Position numbers and translations under genes: made by a program | Virus record (IMG/VR): IMGVR_UViG_3300013372_004679 | Span: 1-64,000 of that record | Strand: one strand, 5' to 3' | Length of the DNA: 64,000 nt | Source: a virus | Shown: positions 52,744-61,226 of the stretch, one piece after another | Position numbering within the stretch: the first letter of the stretch is position 1 | Layout of the letters: the number at the start of each line of letters is the position of its first letter | Notes under the pieces: generated by a model | The model's database searches: none | Told to the model about the DNA's origin: nothing | Seen by the model: only the letters and a program-made list of their open reading frames with translations

Positions 52744-55467
52744 TTATACAATAATCCAGTTTGACCCATCGCTAATTACACTAATACTTATATACTGTCT
52801 ATTAAGACCAATATCAGAATATCCATCGATTGTTTGGCCAACAGAGGTTTGTAAATACACTGTGCCAGTTGTATTGTTTTTAAGCGTAAATATGCCTTTG
52901 TTGTTAACTGCGGTTGGTAGAATTAGAGCATAATTAGTGGCCAAATCACTAAAAATATAAACGTATTCTCTAGCAGATGATCCTGTGGCAGAAATATTGC
53001 TATTATTAACATGGACAATGACTGATTTTTCCAAACTTACAGGAATATTATTAACTTCTAAATTAGTAAAATTACCACTAGCGGCACTTAGCAATAGACC
53101 ACTAACAGAGCTATTAAAATCTGTAATATTAGAGGCTGTGTGGGTATGACCACTCACACTAACTTGTGTGCTATTATATAGCAAGCCGCTGCTAACTATG
53201 TTTACGGGTTGACTACCACTACCAGCGACTATTACTAAAAGAGAATCTGAGTTTATTCTATTTTCATCATCTTCATCGTCTCTAATAATGATAAATTTGT
53301 CAGCACCAGTGGAATCCTTAAAAATAATTTTAGCGCTTTCGTCAACAGCAGAATACAATTGTATACTAGGAAGAGCCGTTCCCGCAAGCAATAGTCCAGT
53401 TGTTCCAACCTGAATAATTGCTCCGCTAGCAGCTATAAGACTTTCTGCATTAATCCCACTAGACGTTCCATCGCTTGTTAAAATTCTATTATCTGTATAG
53501 TTTGCTATTGAGGGATAAGAACCGGTTAAACCCTGAACTCCTTGACTACCAGTGTTTCCTTGACTTCCATTAGAGCCAGCATTACCTTGTATGCCTTGTG
53601 TCCCTTGAGTTCCCTGACTACCATTTGTTCCGGTGTTTCCTTGAATACCTTGGATTCCCTGAGCGCCTTGATCGGCAAGCAATGTCCAAAAAATTCCTTC
53701 CGTTGGAGTATCACCAGTATTACCACCATTGGAATTAATACGATACCATGTCTTACCATCGTATGTAGCAACGTCTCCAACAGCGTAAGAAGCTCCTATA
53801 TTATAGGCTCCGGTAAAATTCCAAAGGGCGGCAGTACCTTGTACTCCTTGAGTGCCTTGAGATCCAGTGATGCCTTGGATACCTTGTGTTCCTTGTACGC
53901 CAGTCGGTGCTGCAGTAAGAATAAACAACATTTGATGATTATTAGGAAAAGAGAATGTTGATGTAACTAAACTAATTCCATAAGTCCAATATGTAGTATT
54001 ATCAGTCTTACTAGTAATTGTCCATTCTTGATAATTTGTATGTACATCTTTATCTTGTAAAGTTATAACACTTCCAACATTAACATTTGATAAAAATCGG
54101 TCTAAGTTATCTCCATTTTGATCTAATTCACTTACACTAATAGATGTTGCAGATGCTTGTGTTGCATTGTTCCATATAATATGACCTGATTCTGGATTTC
54201 CATTTGTTATACTAGTTTTTGCTTGATAGTTAAAAAATGCATTAGAAGTTCCTGCAGTCCCTTGAGTTCCTATTGCTCCTTGTACCCCAGTAATGCCTTG
54301 TACTCCTTGAGCACCTTGTGACCCAGTGATGCCCTGTACTCCTTGTGTACCTTGAGATCCAGTAATTCCTTGAATACCTTGTGAACCTTCAGTTCCTTGT
54401 ACGCCTTGAGATCCTTGTGTGCCTTGTGTTCCTTGAATACCTTGGATGCCTTGTGTACCTTGTGCTCCAGTGATGCCTTGTTGCCCTTGAGTACCTTGTG
54501 ATCCAGTAACTCCCTGTTGTCCTTGAGTGCCTTGAGATCCAACACTTCCCTGACTTCCCACAGATCCCTGAGAACCAGTAGCACCTTGGATTCCCTGAGT
54601 ACCCTGATTGCCTACACTACCTTGAGTTCCTTGACTTCCTTGACTTCCAATTGTTCCTTGAGTACCTTGACTACCAACCAATCCCTGTGATCCTATAGAA
54701 CCCTGACTACCAGTGCTTCCTTGAGATCCTATTGTACCCTGTGAACCTTGAGAACCAACACTTCCCTGACTACCAGCATTTCCTTGAGAACCAGTTAAGC
54801 CTTGACTTCCAACTATACCTTGTGTACCATTGCTTCCTTGACTTCCTGTGGCACCTTGTGTTCCTTGACTTCCTTGGTTACCTACTGATCCCTGTGATCC
54901 GATAGTTCCTTGTGTTCCCTGATTTCCGCTAGTACCCTGTGAGCCAGTCGCTCCTTGACTACCAATAAAACCTTGTGTTCCTTGGTTTCCAATCATACCT
55001 TGTGTGCCGCTACTGCCTTGACTTCCTATGGCTCCTTGACTACCATTGTTTCCGGTATTGCCTTGAGTTCCTTGTAATCCTATCAACCCTTGACTACCCG
55101 TATTACCTTGTGAGCCAGTCAATCCTTGACTTCCGATACCGCCTTGAATACCCTGATTGCCAAGATTACCTTGAACACCCTGAATTCCATTTATTCCTTG
55201 AGATCCAATATTTCCTTGAATACCCTGCATACCAAGTGGACCTTGAATACCAGTAGTTCCTTGAATACTATCAGTAATAGTAATATCGGTAGCGCCTATT
55301 TGTTCAACAACTATAGCTATTGTACTATCTGCGGTGTTTGTTTGTATATCAAGAGATGTGGTTTGATCTGTAGATAAATTAGGAGTATTATCTGTTAAAA
55401 TAAAGCCATTAGTAGAAATTTCAATATTATTTTCTGGAATAATATCGACAGCAACATTAAAGTCCAT
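52744..55467 (-). CDS. collagen-like fibre protein (Gly-X-Gln repeats)
   Basis: 907 residues. After a 70-residue beta N-terminus there is a block of about 110 Gly-X-X triplets (GIQGTQGSQGTIGSQGS type) with Gln rather than Pro/Hyp in the third position. A globular domain follows (TNGNPESGHIIWNNATQAS), then shorter collagen blocks (near 53830-53910 and 53520-53670), then a C-terminal beta domain with ILPTAVNNKGIFTLKNN. Proline is almost absent from the triplets, so stability would come from Thr, Gln and Ser. Collagen-like proteins form trimeric virion fibres in several phages. Immediately downstream of the structural gene at 55471 (gap 3 nt). Confidence 0.85.
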   Translation of the reverse strand: MDFNVAVDIIPENNIEISTNGFILTDNTPNLSTDQTTSLDIQTNTADSTIAIVVEQIGATDITITDSIQGTTGIQGPLGMQGIQGNIGSQGINGIQGVQGNLGNQGIQGGIGSQGLTGSQGNTGSQGLIGLQGTQGNTGNNGSQGAIGSQGSSGTQGMIGNQGTQGFIGSQGATGSQGTSGNQGTQGTIGSQGSVGNQGSQGTQGATGSQGSNGTQGIVGSQGLTGSQGNAGSQGSVGSQGSQGTIGSQGSTGSQGSIGSQGLVGSQGTQGTIGSQGSQGTQGSVGNQGTQGIQGATGSQGSVGSQGSVGSQGTQGQQGVTGSQGTQGQQGITGAQGTQGIQGIQGTQGTQGSQGVQGTEGSQGIQGITGSQGTQGVQGITGSQGAQGVQGITGVQGAIGTQGTAGTSNAFFNYQAKTSITNGNPESGHIIWNNATQASATSISVSELDQNGDNLDRFLSNVNVGSVITLQDKDVHTNYQEWTITSKTDNTTYWTYGISLVTSTFSFPNNHQMLFILTAAPTGVQGTQGIQGITGSQGTQGVQGTAALWNFTGAYNIGASYAVGDVATYDGKTWYRINSNGGNTGDTPTEGIFWTLLADQGAQGIQGIQGNTGTNGSQGTQGTQGIQGNAGSNGSQGNTGSQGVQGLTGSYPSIANYTDNRILTSDGTSSGINAESLIAASGAIIQVGTTGLLLAGTALPSIQLYSAVDESAKIIFKDSTGADKFIIIRDDEDDENRINSDSLLVIVAGSGSQPVNIVSSGLLYNSTQVSVSGHTHTASNITDFNSSVSGLLLSAASGNFTNLEVNNIPVSLEKSVIVHVNNSNISATGSSAREYVYIFSDLATNYALILPTAVNNKGIFTLKNNTTGTVYLQTSVGQTIDGYSDIGLNRQYISISVISDGSNWIIV
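54249..55260 (-). repeat. collagen-like triplet repeat (main block)
   Basis: Tandem DNA repeat encoding about 110 Gly-X-Gln-type triplets, part of the 907-residue fibre. The underlying DNA is near-repetitive (plus strand: ccttgtgttccttga-like units), so length variation by recombination or slippage is likely. Confidence 0.85.
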
Positions 55468-55470
55468 ATA

Positions 55471-55869
55471 TTAGCATTCTAATAATGTGTTAGAATTACT
55501 GTATCTACTGTTTATACTAACAATACCATATAGAATTCTAATTGTTTCTTTACCTCCACCAACATATAAATCATCGTCCGATTGTAGTTCTAGATCATAC
55601 CTAGCACTTTTAAATATAAAGTCATTAGTTATACTGGCTGGTAATAATAGGGTAAGTTTACCATTTGCTCCATCAATAGTAAAACTATATAAATCAGGGT
55701 CAATATTATCTGTGGTAAAAGTTTCTGTAGTTCCAGTATTAGTGACCCATGTTAATCTAGCACACCAATTAGTAATATCAATAACATTATGATTTTGATC
55801 TTTATAAACTAAACTAAGCCTAAATGAAGTACCTTGTTCTATAGTAAAATCATATTTGCTAGCTGGCAT
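55471..55869 (-). CDS. structural protein, BppU-N-like domain
   Basis: 132 residues, all-beta: YDFTIEQGTSFRLSLVYKDQ, then VIDITNWCARLTWVTNTGTT, then YDLELQSDDDLYVGGGKETI. This is a compact immunoglobulin/baseplate-upper-protein-like sandwich of the type found at the N-terminus of phage fibre and baseplate proteins, here as a separate gene. It precedes the collagen-like fibre gene and may link the fibre to the capsid or neck. GAGGGA precedes the ATG. Confidence 0.6.
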   Translation of the reverse strand: MPASKYDFTIEQGTSFRLSLVYKDQNHNVIDITNWCARLTWVTNTGTTETFTTDNIDPDLYSFTIDGANGKLTLLLPASITNDFIFKSARYDLELQSDDDLYVGGGKETIRILYGIVSINSRYSNSNTLLEC

Positions 55870-55896
55870 AATATATCCCTCTTCAGATGTAATAAA

Positions 55897-55912
55897 CTAT
55901 ATTATAATACAC
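55897..55912 (-). promoter_or_regulatory. candidate phage promoter after mcp terminator
   Basis: Minus-strand GTGTATTATAATATAG, directly after the U tract of the capsid-gene terminator and about 28 nt before the next ATG. It shares GTGTAT and TATAAT with three other intergenic boxes in the virion operon. Confidence 0.45.
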
Positions 55913-55914
55913 CT

Positions 55915-55943
55915 AAAAAAAAAGGCCAGCCTTGCGGCTGACC
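55915..55943 (-). terminator. Rho-independent terminator after the capsid gene
   Basis: On the minus strand GGTCAGCC-GCAA-GGCTGGCC forms an 8-bp GC-rich stem (one G-U) with a GNRA-type tetraloop, followed by nine T residues. This is the strongest terminator in the window and would limit readthrough from the capsid genes into the fibre genes. Confidence 0.9.
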
Positions 55944-55971
55944 TTCTTTTATTGGCGTTAAAGTCCGAGGA

Positions 55972-57000
55972 TCAAAGAGCGCCAAGTAGTACTCTGCGGT
56001 TATCAAGAACAGCAAAGCCTTGCTCAGCCCAGCCATAGAAACCAGCTCTCTTTTGACGATGAAGAGTATCATCTTCGAAGATTTGAACTTCTTGACGAAC
56101 TGGCATTATGAAACTATCTCTCTTGCGTAGATCAAGACCAACAACAATCTCAACCTTATCATTAGCGCTATCACCACCGGCGTTCTGTGGTAGTGTGCCA
56201 CCAAGGACGTTGCTGTAGAATAGTTGATATTGTTGACCTTCACCTAGCTCATCACGATCATGGAGATTGATACCGAAGACACGGTTTAGAGTGCCATCAG
56301 CAGCAGTGTAAATCTCACGACGAGTTACTTCGTCGATTTGATCAAGACCCCAATTGCGGATGTCTTCCATAGCCTCTGGACTAACATAGAGGTCGGTTAA
56401 CATGCCACGGTTATTACTGGCGGAGTTACCACCACCGTTTCTGCGCATTACTGTCTTCATGAGACTGACTAATCTCTTGCTGAATAAGCCAGGATTAGCA
56501 TCAGTATCATAAACTACGATGTTGCGATCAACACCAGCAGCAAGAAGTGTATGCCAGCCGTCATCGTTCATCTTCTTAACAAATTGGGCTTCGAGAACTT
56601 CCATAGCACGACCAACAACGTCCCAACGGGCGTCACGGGCATACTTTAGAAGATAATCGATACTAGCGCCAATGTCATAGGTTGGAACCATGACATAATC
56701 GCCTTCAACATGCTTCTGTGGAATATAACCATGATTTGGGATGGTATAAGCCACAAAGTCTTTTTCAGTACCTGGAGCAAGGAAGTCTAGTGGAAACTCT
56801 GGAGTGGCACTTTGGGCCAATGCGATTGGCTCGAAAATGTCATCTAGAATATTGCCACTAAGGACGCCTTGACGAAGTGGAAGTTCAAGAGCCTTAGCAA
56901 ATTCATGATTTGCGGCTAATGCTTCCTCTTTGTGTAACGAACCAGATTTAACGAGAAGGTCTGTTAGTTCTGGTGTGGGTTCAAATTTTCTATTGGACAT
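55972..57000 (-). CDS. major capsid protein (HK97 fold)
   Basis: 342 residues from ATG 57000 (MSNRKFEPTPEL), preceded by AAGGGAG; the TTG at 57018 would lie in the ribosome-binding site. The N-arm (LLVKSGSLHKEEALAANHEF), LRQGVLSGNILDDIFEPI, AQFVKKMNDDGWHTLLAAG, LYVSPEAMEDIRNW and the C-terminal WAEQGFAVLDNRRVLLG follow the order of HK97-like capsid proteins. Codon use is less AT-rich and more selective than in most neighbours, as expected for the most abundant virion protein. A decoration-type gene and a scaffold gene lie immediately upstream. Confidence 0.92.
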   Translation of the reverse strand: MSNRKFEPTPELTDLLVKSGSLHKEEALAANHEFAKALELPLRQGVLSGNILDDIFEPIALAQSATPEFPLDFLAPGTEKDFVAYTIPNHGYIPQKHVEGDYVMVPTYDIGASIDYLLKYARDARWDVVGRAMEVLEAQFVKKMNDDGWHTLLAAGVDRNIVVYDTDANPGLFSKRLVSLMKTVMRRNGGGNSASNNRGMLTDLYVSPEAMEDIRNWGLDQIDEVTRREIYTAADGTLNRVFGINLHDRDELGEGQQYQLFYSNVLGGTLPQNAGGDSANDKVEIVVGLDLRKRDSFIMPVRQEVQIFEDDTLHRQKRAGFYGWAEQGFAVLDNRRVLLGAL

Positions 57001-57014
57001 GTTTTTCTCCCTTA

Positions 57015-57473
57015 TCAAGTTATATTAATGTCTACTTTGATGTAACCATCAGCATCTTTAACGCTCAAGAAACGACCTACTTTAACACTATTTGTGCTAA
57101 CGTTGGTTAGTTTACCGTTTGCACCGTAGTAAGTATCTTCACCGATGGCTGGATTGACTCCAGAAACAACCATATTAGTTGTTACTTGACCCTGACGAAG
57201 AAGTGTTACCTTACTGCCAGTCTGAACTTCGTCTTTGTGCCAATTGATGTGCTGTCTTGTAAGATCAAGACTTACAACATCATTTAGCAATAAGCCAGCT
57301 GGTTTTGTACCAGACTGTGAGGCAGAAACTGTTACTAGGGCGAGTGAATCGTCCATAGCAACGCCGCTACCGCCAGTACTGTGTACAACAACAACACCAC
57401 GCTCTGCTGATGCGTCATTGCAGAAGAACGAAATATCTGTGTATGCTTCAACGCGATCTGATTTTAAAGCCAT
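57015..57473 (-). CDS. capsid decoration/stabilisation protein candidate
   Basis: 152 residues, beta-rich: SDRVEAYTDISFFCNDASAE, DSLALVTVSASQSGTKPAGL and a conserved-looking VGRFLSVKDADGYIKVDI end. Size, beta content and location between scaffold/protease and major capsid genes fit a head decoration protein (gpD/Soc-like function). The promoter or termination signals between it and the capsid gene are absent (14-nt gap), so both are made from one transcript. Start preceded by AAGGGAG. Confidence 0.65.
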   Translation of the reverse strand: MALKSDRVEAYTDISFFCNDASAERGVVVVHSTGGSGVAMDDSLALVTVSASQSGTKPAGLLLNDVVSLDLTRQHINWHKDEVQTGSKVTLLRQGQVTTNMVVSGVNPAIGEDTYYGANGKLTNVSTNSVKVGRFLSVKDADGYIKVDINIT

Positions 57474-57475
57474 TT

Positions 57476-58111
57476 TTACTCTCCCTTATTAAGTTTTTTA
57501 CCTAGTCTAATACAAACAAAGTCAACTAAGGCAGCTCTTGTATTCTGCATTTCTGATTCTGTTTCGCTACCAACGCTTAGATCAATCTCTTGATCGTTAG
57601 TCTCAACGTTTTCTAAAGCGAGCGAAACATCTTCGGTTTTTGCCTCAGTTTCTTCTGCTTTAGTATCTTCAACACTTGCTGCTGGTTGAACGGTCTTTAC
57701 AGAAGCTAAAAGTGATGTCATACTTGCGAATGTGTCATCATCTAGTGTTTCGAATTTTTCAACTGTGGCACTAGCTATTTCTTCTGTTACGCCATTCTCA
57801 AGAAGAGTGGCCATTCTTTTCATCTTCTTTTCTTTCTTGGCCATTTCTTCTTCTTTCATCTTATAACCAGCTAAAGCTTCATTAGCAACTTGTAGTTCGT
57901 TAATTGCAGCACTAAGGGCAGCTTTCATTTTTTCCATTTCTTCTTCCTTCTTCTTCATCATCATCATATCTTCTGCCATCTTCTTTGCTGCTTCTGTCTG
58001 CTCATCAGTTACTGGAGTCACTTCTTCTACCACTACTGTTTCGGCAACTTGAGCCTCAACAACCGTTGTGACTTCGTTTTCTGGCTGAGCGACTTCGGAT
58101 TCAATACTCAT
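57476..58111 (-). CDS. scaffold protein from internal start (Nu3-like)
   Basis: ATG 58111 is in frame with the 493-residue protease-scaffold gene (residue 283) and is preceded by AAAGGAG with 6-nt spacing, a better ribosome-binding site than that of the full-length start. The product, about 211 residues beginning MSIESEVAQPENEV, would be the acidic coiled-coil scaffold alone. This mirrors the lambda C/Nu3 arrangement, where scaffold is made in excess from an internal start of the protease gene. Confidence 0.7.
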   Translation of the reverse strand: MSIESEVAQPENEVTTVVEAQVAETVVVEEVTPVTDEQTEAAKKMAEDMMMMKKKEEEMEKMKAALSAAINELQVANEALAGYKMKEEEMAKKEKKMKRMATLLENGVTEEIASATVEKFETLDDDTFASMTSLLASVKTVQPAASVEDTKAEETEAKTEDVSLALENVETNDQEIDLSVGSETESEMQNTRAALVDFVCIRLGKKLNKGE

Positions 58112-58957
58112 ATTTGTCTCCTTTAAATTGGCTTGATTTGAAAATACACCTTCTTTTATAAAATCGTCATTTTTTTCTTCTATATTTTTAGTAAAAGCAA
58201 TCTCTTTATCGAAATGCAAACTGTCTTTTGTAAAAATAATACTTTCTGGATTAGCGGGTCTATTAACAAAACCCTTACCAGAAAACGTAATTTGTCTTAG
58301 TACTCTACCAATCTTATAGTCTTGATGTTCACCTTGTCCACCATAGGCCCTTAAGTGTCTTGTTAAGAAAGCCGTTTCTTCATTTCTTGGTAAAACATGA
58401 AATTTACCAGTACTCTTATTAATTAATCCATAGTCAAATCCCTTAAAAAAGCACTCCATGCTAACATACTTATTACCTGATTCAATTTCTTCTATTAATG
58501 TTGAGGCTCTATCTTTGAGTTCCGGTTCTGTATAACCTGTATAAATTACTGATCCAGTAAGGATGTGAAATTTTTCTGGTAATTGATCTAGGTTAATATT
58601 TTCATTAATTAATTCACCATCATCATTGATTGGCCAATTAGATGTGATGTGGCCAACTATCGCGGCTTCATCGTGTTCCAGATTGGTTGGTTTGTGTGTT
58701 GGTGTGGATCTGGCTAGCCAAACTTCTTTAGCATCAAAAATATCATCATTTTTGTTCCAAGAAGTAGTTACTAAAATAGATTGAGTATAGTATAGGTCGG
58801 TATCCTCAATACCGGCCAAAGCTTTCACATTTTGTTTTAGTTGGGAATTATGTACTTCGTGATCAGATTTTTCTAATAGCGAAGCATAAACAATAGAGGA
58901 TTTTGCAGAAAGAGCTTCTGATAATCCGGCATCAACTTCTGCTTTATATATTTGCAT
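57476..58957 (-). CDS. prohead protease fused to scaffold
   Basis: 493 residues in two parts. The N-terminal about 260 residues form a protease-like domain (TDLYYTQSILVTTSWNKNDD, HILTGSVIYTGYTEPELKD, YVSMECFFKGFDYG, GKGFVNRPANPESI). The catalytic Ser/His are not assignable with certainty from sequence alone; S and H near SMECFF and ILTGSV are candidates. Residues about 283-493 are acidic and coiled-coil (MMMMKKKEEEMEKMKAALSA, EEMAKKEKKMKRMATLLENG), the composition of internal scaffold. The N-terminal part would cut the scaffold and capsid N-arms during head maturation. A strong internal start for the scaffold half lies at 58111. Confidence 0.75.
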   Translation of the reverse strand: MQIYKAEVDAGLSEALSAKSSIVYASLLEKSDHEVHNSQLKQNVKALAGIEDTDLYYTQSILVTTSWNKNDDIFDAKEVWLARSTPTHKPTNLEHDEAAIVGHITSNWPINDDGELINENINLDQLPEKFHILTGSVIYTGYTEPELKDRASTLIEEIESGNKYVSMECFFKGFDYGLINKSTGKFHVLPRNEETAFLTRHLRAYGGQGEHQDYKIGRVLRQITFSGKGFVNRPANPESIIFTKDSLHFDKEIAFTKNIEEKNDDFIKEGVFSNQANLKETNMSIESEVAQPENEVTTVVEAQVAETVVVEEVTPVTDEQTEAAKKMAEDMMMMKKKEEEMEKMKAALSAAINELQVANEALAGYKMKEEEMAKKEKKMKRMATLLENGVTEEIASATVEKFETLDDDTFASMTSLLASVKTVQPAASVEDTKAEETEAKTEDVSLALENVETNDQEIDLSVGSETESEMQNTRAALVDFVCIRLGKKLNKGE

Positions 58958-58979
58958 GTTTAACTCTCAAAAGTTAAGT

Positions 58980-61175
58980 TTACTTCGAAGAATACACCGT
59001 TTGATAAAAATAGGCTTTAGTATACTTTAATTCTTCTGTGTTGGGTGTTCGATCCATTTCTCTGGCCACATTTTTAATTAGCTCATTATATTGGTGGCTT
59101 TTTAAGTTAATGTCAATACTATTGATAGTATTGAGTTTTGATAAAACTAGATCTTCGCTAATTGTGATTAGTGGTTCTAATGAAAAAAAGATTTTAGTTT
59201 TGGTAGCTTCTGCTTCGTCATATTCAGCGTTAGATAGACTACGCATATTTTTCTTGCCATAAAATTCTAGTAGATGTGGATTCAATACTTCTGAGATTTT
59301 ATCTTGTGCTTCAATGGCCCAAAGTTGTAAAGATGCTCCGGTTTGAGGACTAAATGTTTTAGTTTTTCTCTTTTCTGTATCTTTGCTATTTTTTGGACGG
59401 CCCTGCTGGGGTTGTCCCGGAGTTTTAGTGGATATTGGTTGACCACCACCAAATGGAGAACCACCAGTTGGTGTTTTCATTTCTAGTGCGCTTTTTTCGT
59501 TTGGTTTTTTACGATCCAAGTCTAAACCAACTTGACTAGGAGCAACAATACCAGTTTGTAAAGCAATCTTTTTAAGATTATCTTCAAGTTGTGGACTAAA
59601 GTAAGGACCAGCTTTTGGAACCATTCTTTCACTATCTCTTTGCTTGTTTTCTCTGTTGAGTCTGGTTTTCTCCATATCTGGATCAAAACCAAATACTCTT
59701 TGTAGTAATTCATCACTAACAATATTTCTATCTGCTAGTTGGATGAGCAGTGCCTTCTCTGCGTCTTCATTACTAAGATCCATTCTATCAAATTCAATTT
59801 TAGCTGGAAATCTAAATCCCATAGCTTTTTGTACTATAGCAATTTCTTGTTTCCAAAATGCCATTAGTACTTTACGACCATATTGTAGTCTTTGTGTTAG
59901 TGTTTTTAGACTGATAAAATTATTGGTAGTACCAGCAGCGCCATATGTGCCAGTTAGTGTTGGTGGAATACCAAGACCAGCATAAATACTATTTAAGTGA
60001 GGAGTATATTTGCCTTCACCTAGGAATTGATGGACTGATGTTTTACTTTCTATTAACTCAAGATCTGGACCCCAAACAAGATCCATTGTGCCACCACCAA
60101 CGTTACCTTGTAGAATACTGCTAAGTTTACTAGCAGCAGCTTGTGTTGGAGCAATCTTGTGCTCAAGACTACCTAATTTAAAAATACGAATATTGCTAAT
60201 AGCACCATCAAGAGCAGCCAAGTCTGCTAGTTTAAGTTTTTCAACAATAGCAATATCATCCATGATACTATAGATCATTGGAAAGGCCCAGGTCTTCCAG
60301 TCGTCTTTTTTATAATGGAATACCAATGTCTTTTCTGTATCAAGCAAATATGGTTTCTTGCTTTTGGCTGCTTCAATGATAGCGGATGGTAATTGATCTA
60401 TGATTTTTTGCTCTGCTTCATTTTTTGGAGCATTAATAATTCTTCTAAGAGTTGCTGGTATTGTAATTGTATATGTTTTATCACCAACAAAAGAGGATAA
60501 AGAAGCACCAACCACATCCACAACCCTTGGATCAATAAAAGTATATTTCCAAGGAATTTCTCTTTTTTCTACTCTGATTTCATCAGTGTTAATAACAAGA
60601 TCTGGACTAGCAACACTCTTGTAAAGATTATCAGCAACCTTAACACTTATCTTAGCTGTTTGTCTATTCACAACAACATTACCAACCCTATATAGATTAT
60701 TTAGAAAACGCTCGCTGCGTTCCTCACCCCTCACTTTTTCAAACCAATTTCTATAAAATCTTTCGATACGCTTATTTGGGTGAACTAGTCTAATGCCCTG
60801 AGAACCAAAGTCGCCCATAAGATCAACAACATTTTTTACCAAACCAACTCTGTTATAGACTTGATCAGCCATAGCAAAAATGGCTTTTATTTCTGTGGGT
60901 ATTGCTTCGTCTGGACGAAAATAGTCATAATCGCTTCTGGTGAGTCCTGGTCTACCAGAGGTCAGTCCATCAAGATTCATGAAATTACGGAAACGGCTAG
61001 TCGCAGCAGTGGCCTTATTGGTCACTATTCCAAATTCTTCTAATCCTTTACTAGCTTCATTTAATGCTTCTTTTTTACTCTCTAGAGTATCATCCCATGT
61101 AACATACGCATTTTCAGGAATAATATTAGAAGCTGTTGGTATAGAATCGCTTTTTGGATATTTTTTTCTTGGCAT
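58980..61175 (-). CDS. portal protein
   Basis: 731 residues from ATG 61175 (MPRKKYPKSDS); GTG 61223, 3 nt after the terminase stop, is an alternative adding 16 residues. TEIKAIFAMADQVYNRVGLV, NYLYRVG-type helix NNLYRVGNVVVNRQT, DAIS-like LAALDGAISNIRIFKLGSLE and PTLTGTYGAAGTTNNFISLK followed by RQLYGRKVLMAFWK-type RLQYGRKVLMAFWKQEIAI are portal features. The C-terminal about 200 residues (from GLDLDRKKPNEK) form an extra Pro/Lys-rich linker and helical tail. The dodecameric portal forms the DNA entry vertex and docks the large terminase encoded just upstream. Confidence 0.85.
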   Translation of the reverse strand: MPRKKYPKSDSIPTASNIIPENAYVTWDDTLESKKEALNEASKGLEEFGIVTNKATAATSRFRNFMNLDGLTSGRPGLTRSDYDYFRPDEAIPTEIKAIFAMADQVYNRVGLVKNVVDLMGDFGSQGIRLVHPNKRIERFYRNWFEKVRGEERSERFLNNLYRVGNVVVNRQTAKISVKVADNLYKSVASPDLVINTDEIRVEKREIPWKYTFIDPRVVDVVGASLSSFVGDKTYTITIPATLRRIINAPKNEAEQKIIDQLPSAIIEAAKSKKPYLLDTEKTLVFHYKKDDWKTWAFPMIYSIMDDIAIVEKLKLADLAALDGAISNIRIFKLGSLEHKIAPTQAAASKLSSILQGNVGGGTMDLVWGPDLELIESKTSVHQFLGEGKYTPHLNSIYAGLGIPPTLTGTYGAAGTTNNFISLKTLTQRLQYGRKVLMAFWKQEIAIVQKAMGFRFPAKIEFDRMDLSNEDAEKALLIQLADRNIVSDELLQRVFGFDPDMEKTRLNRENKQRDSERMVPKAGPYFSPQLEDNLKKIALQTGIVAPSQVGLDLDRKKPNEKSALEMKTPTGGSPFGGGQPISTKTPGQPQQGRPKNSKDTEKRKTKTFSPQTGASLQLWAIEAQDKISEVLNPHLLEFYGKKNMRSLSNAEYDEAEATKTKIFFSLEPLITISEDLVLSKLNTINSIDINLKSHQYNELIKNVAREMDRTPNTEELKYTKAYFYQTVYSSK

Positions 61176-61226
61176 AATAGGTATTGTAATAGGTATTGTA
61201 ATGGGTTTACTAAGTAAGTACACTAT

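Noticed and set aside
54249-55260. Possible CRISPR-like array
   Set aside because: The periodic DNA encodes Gly-X-X triplets in one long frame; the repeats are not separated by unique spacers of constant length and no cas genes are near.
53542-55377. Open frames opposite or in shifted frame to the collagen-like gene
   Set aside because: Repeat DNA of the collagen block keeps several frames open; no ribosome-binding sites and no coherent domains.
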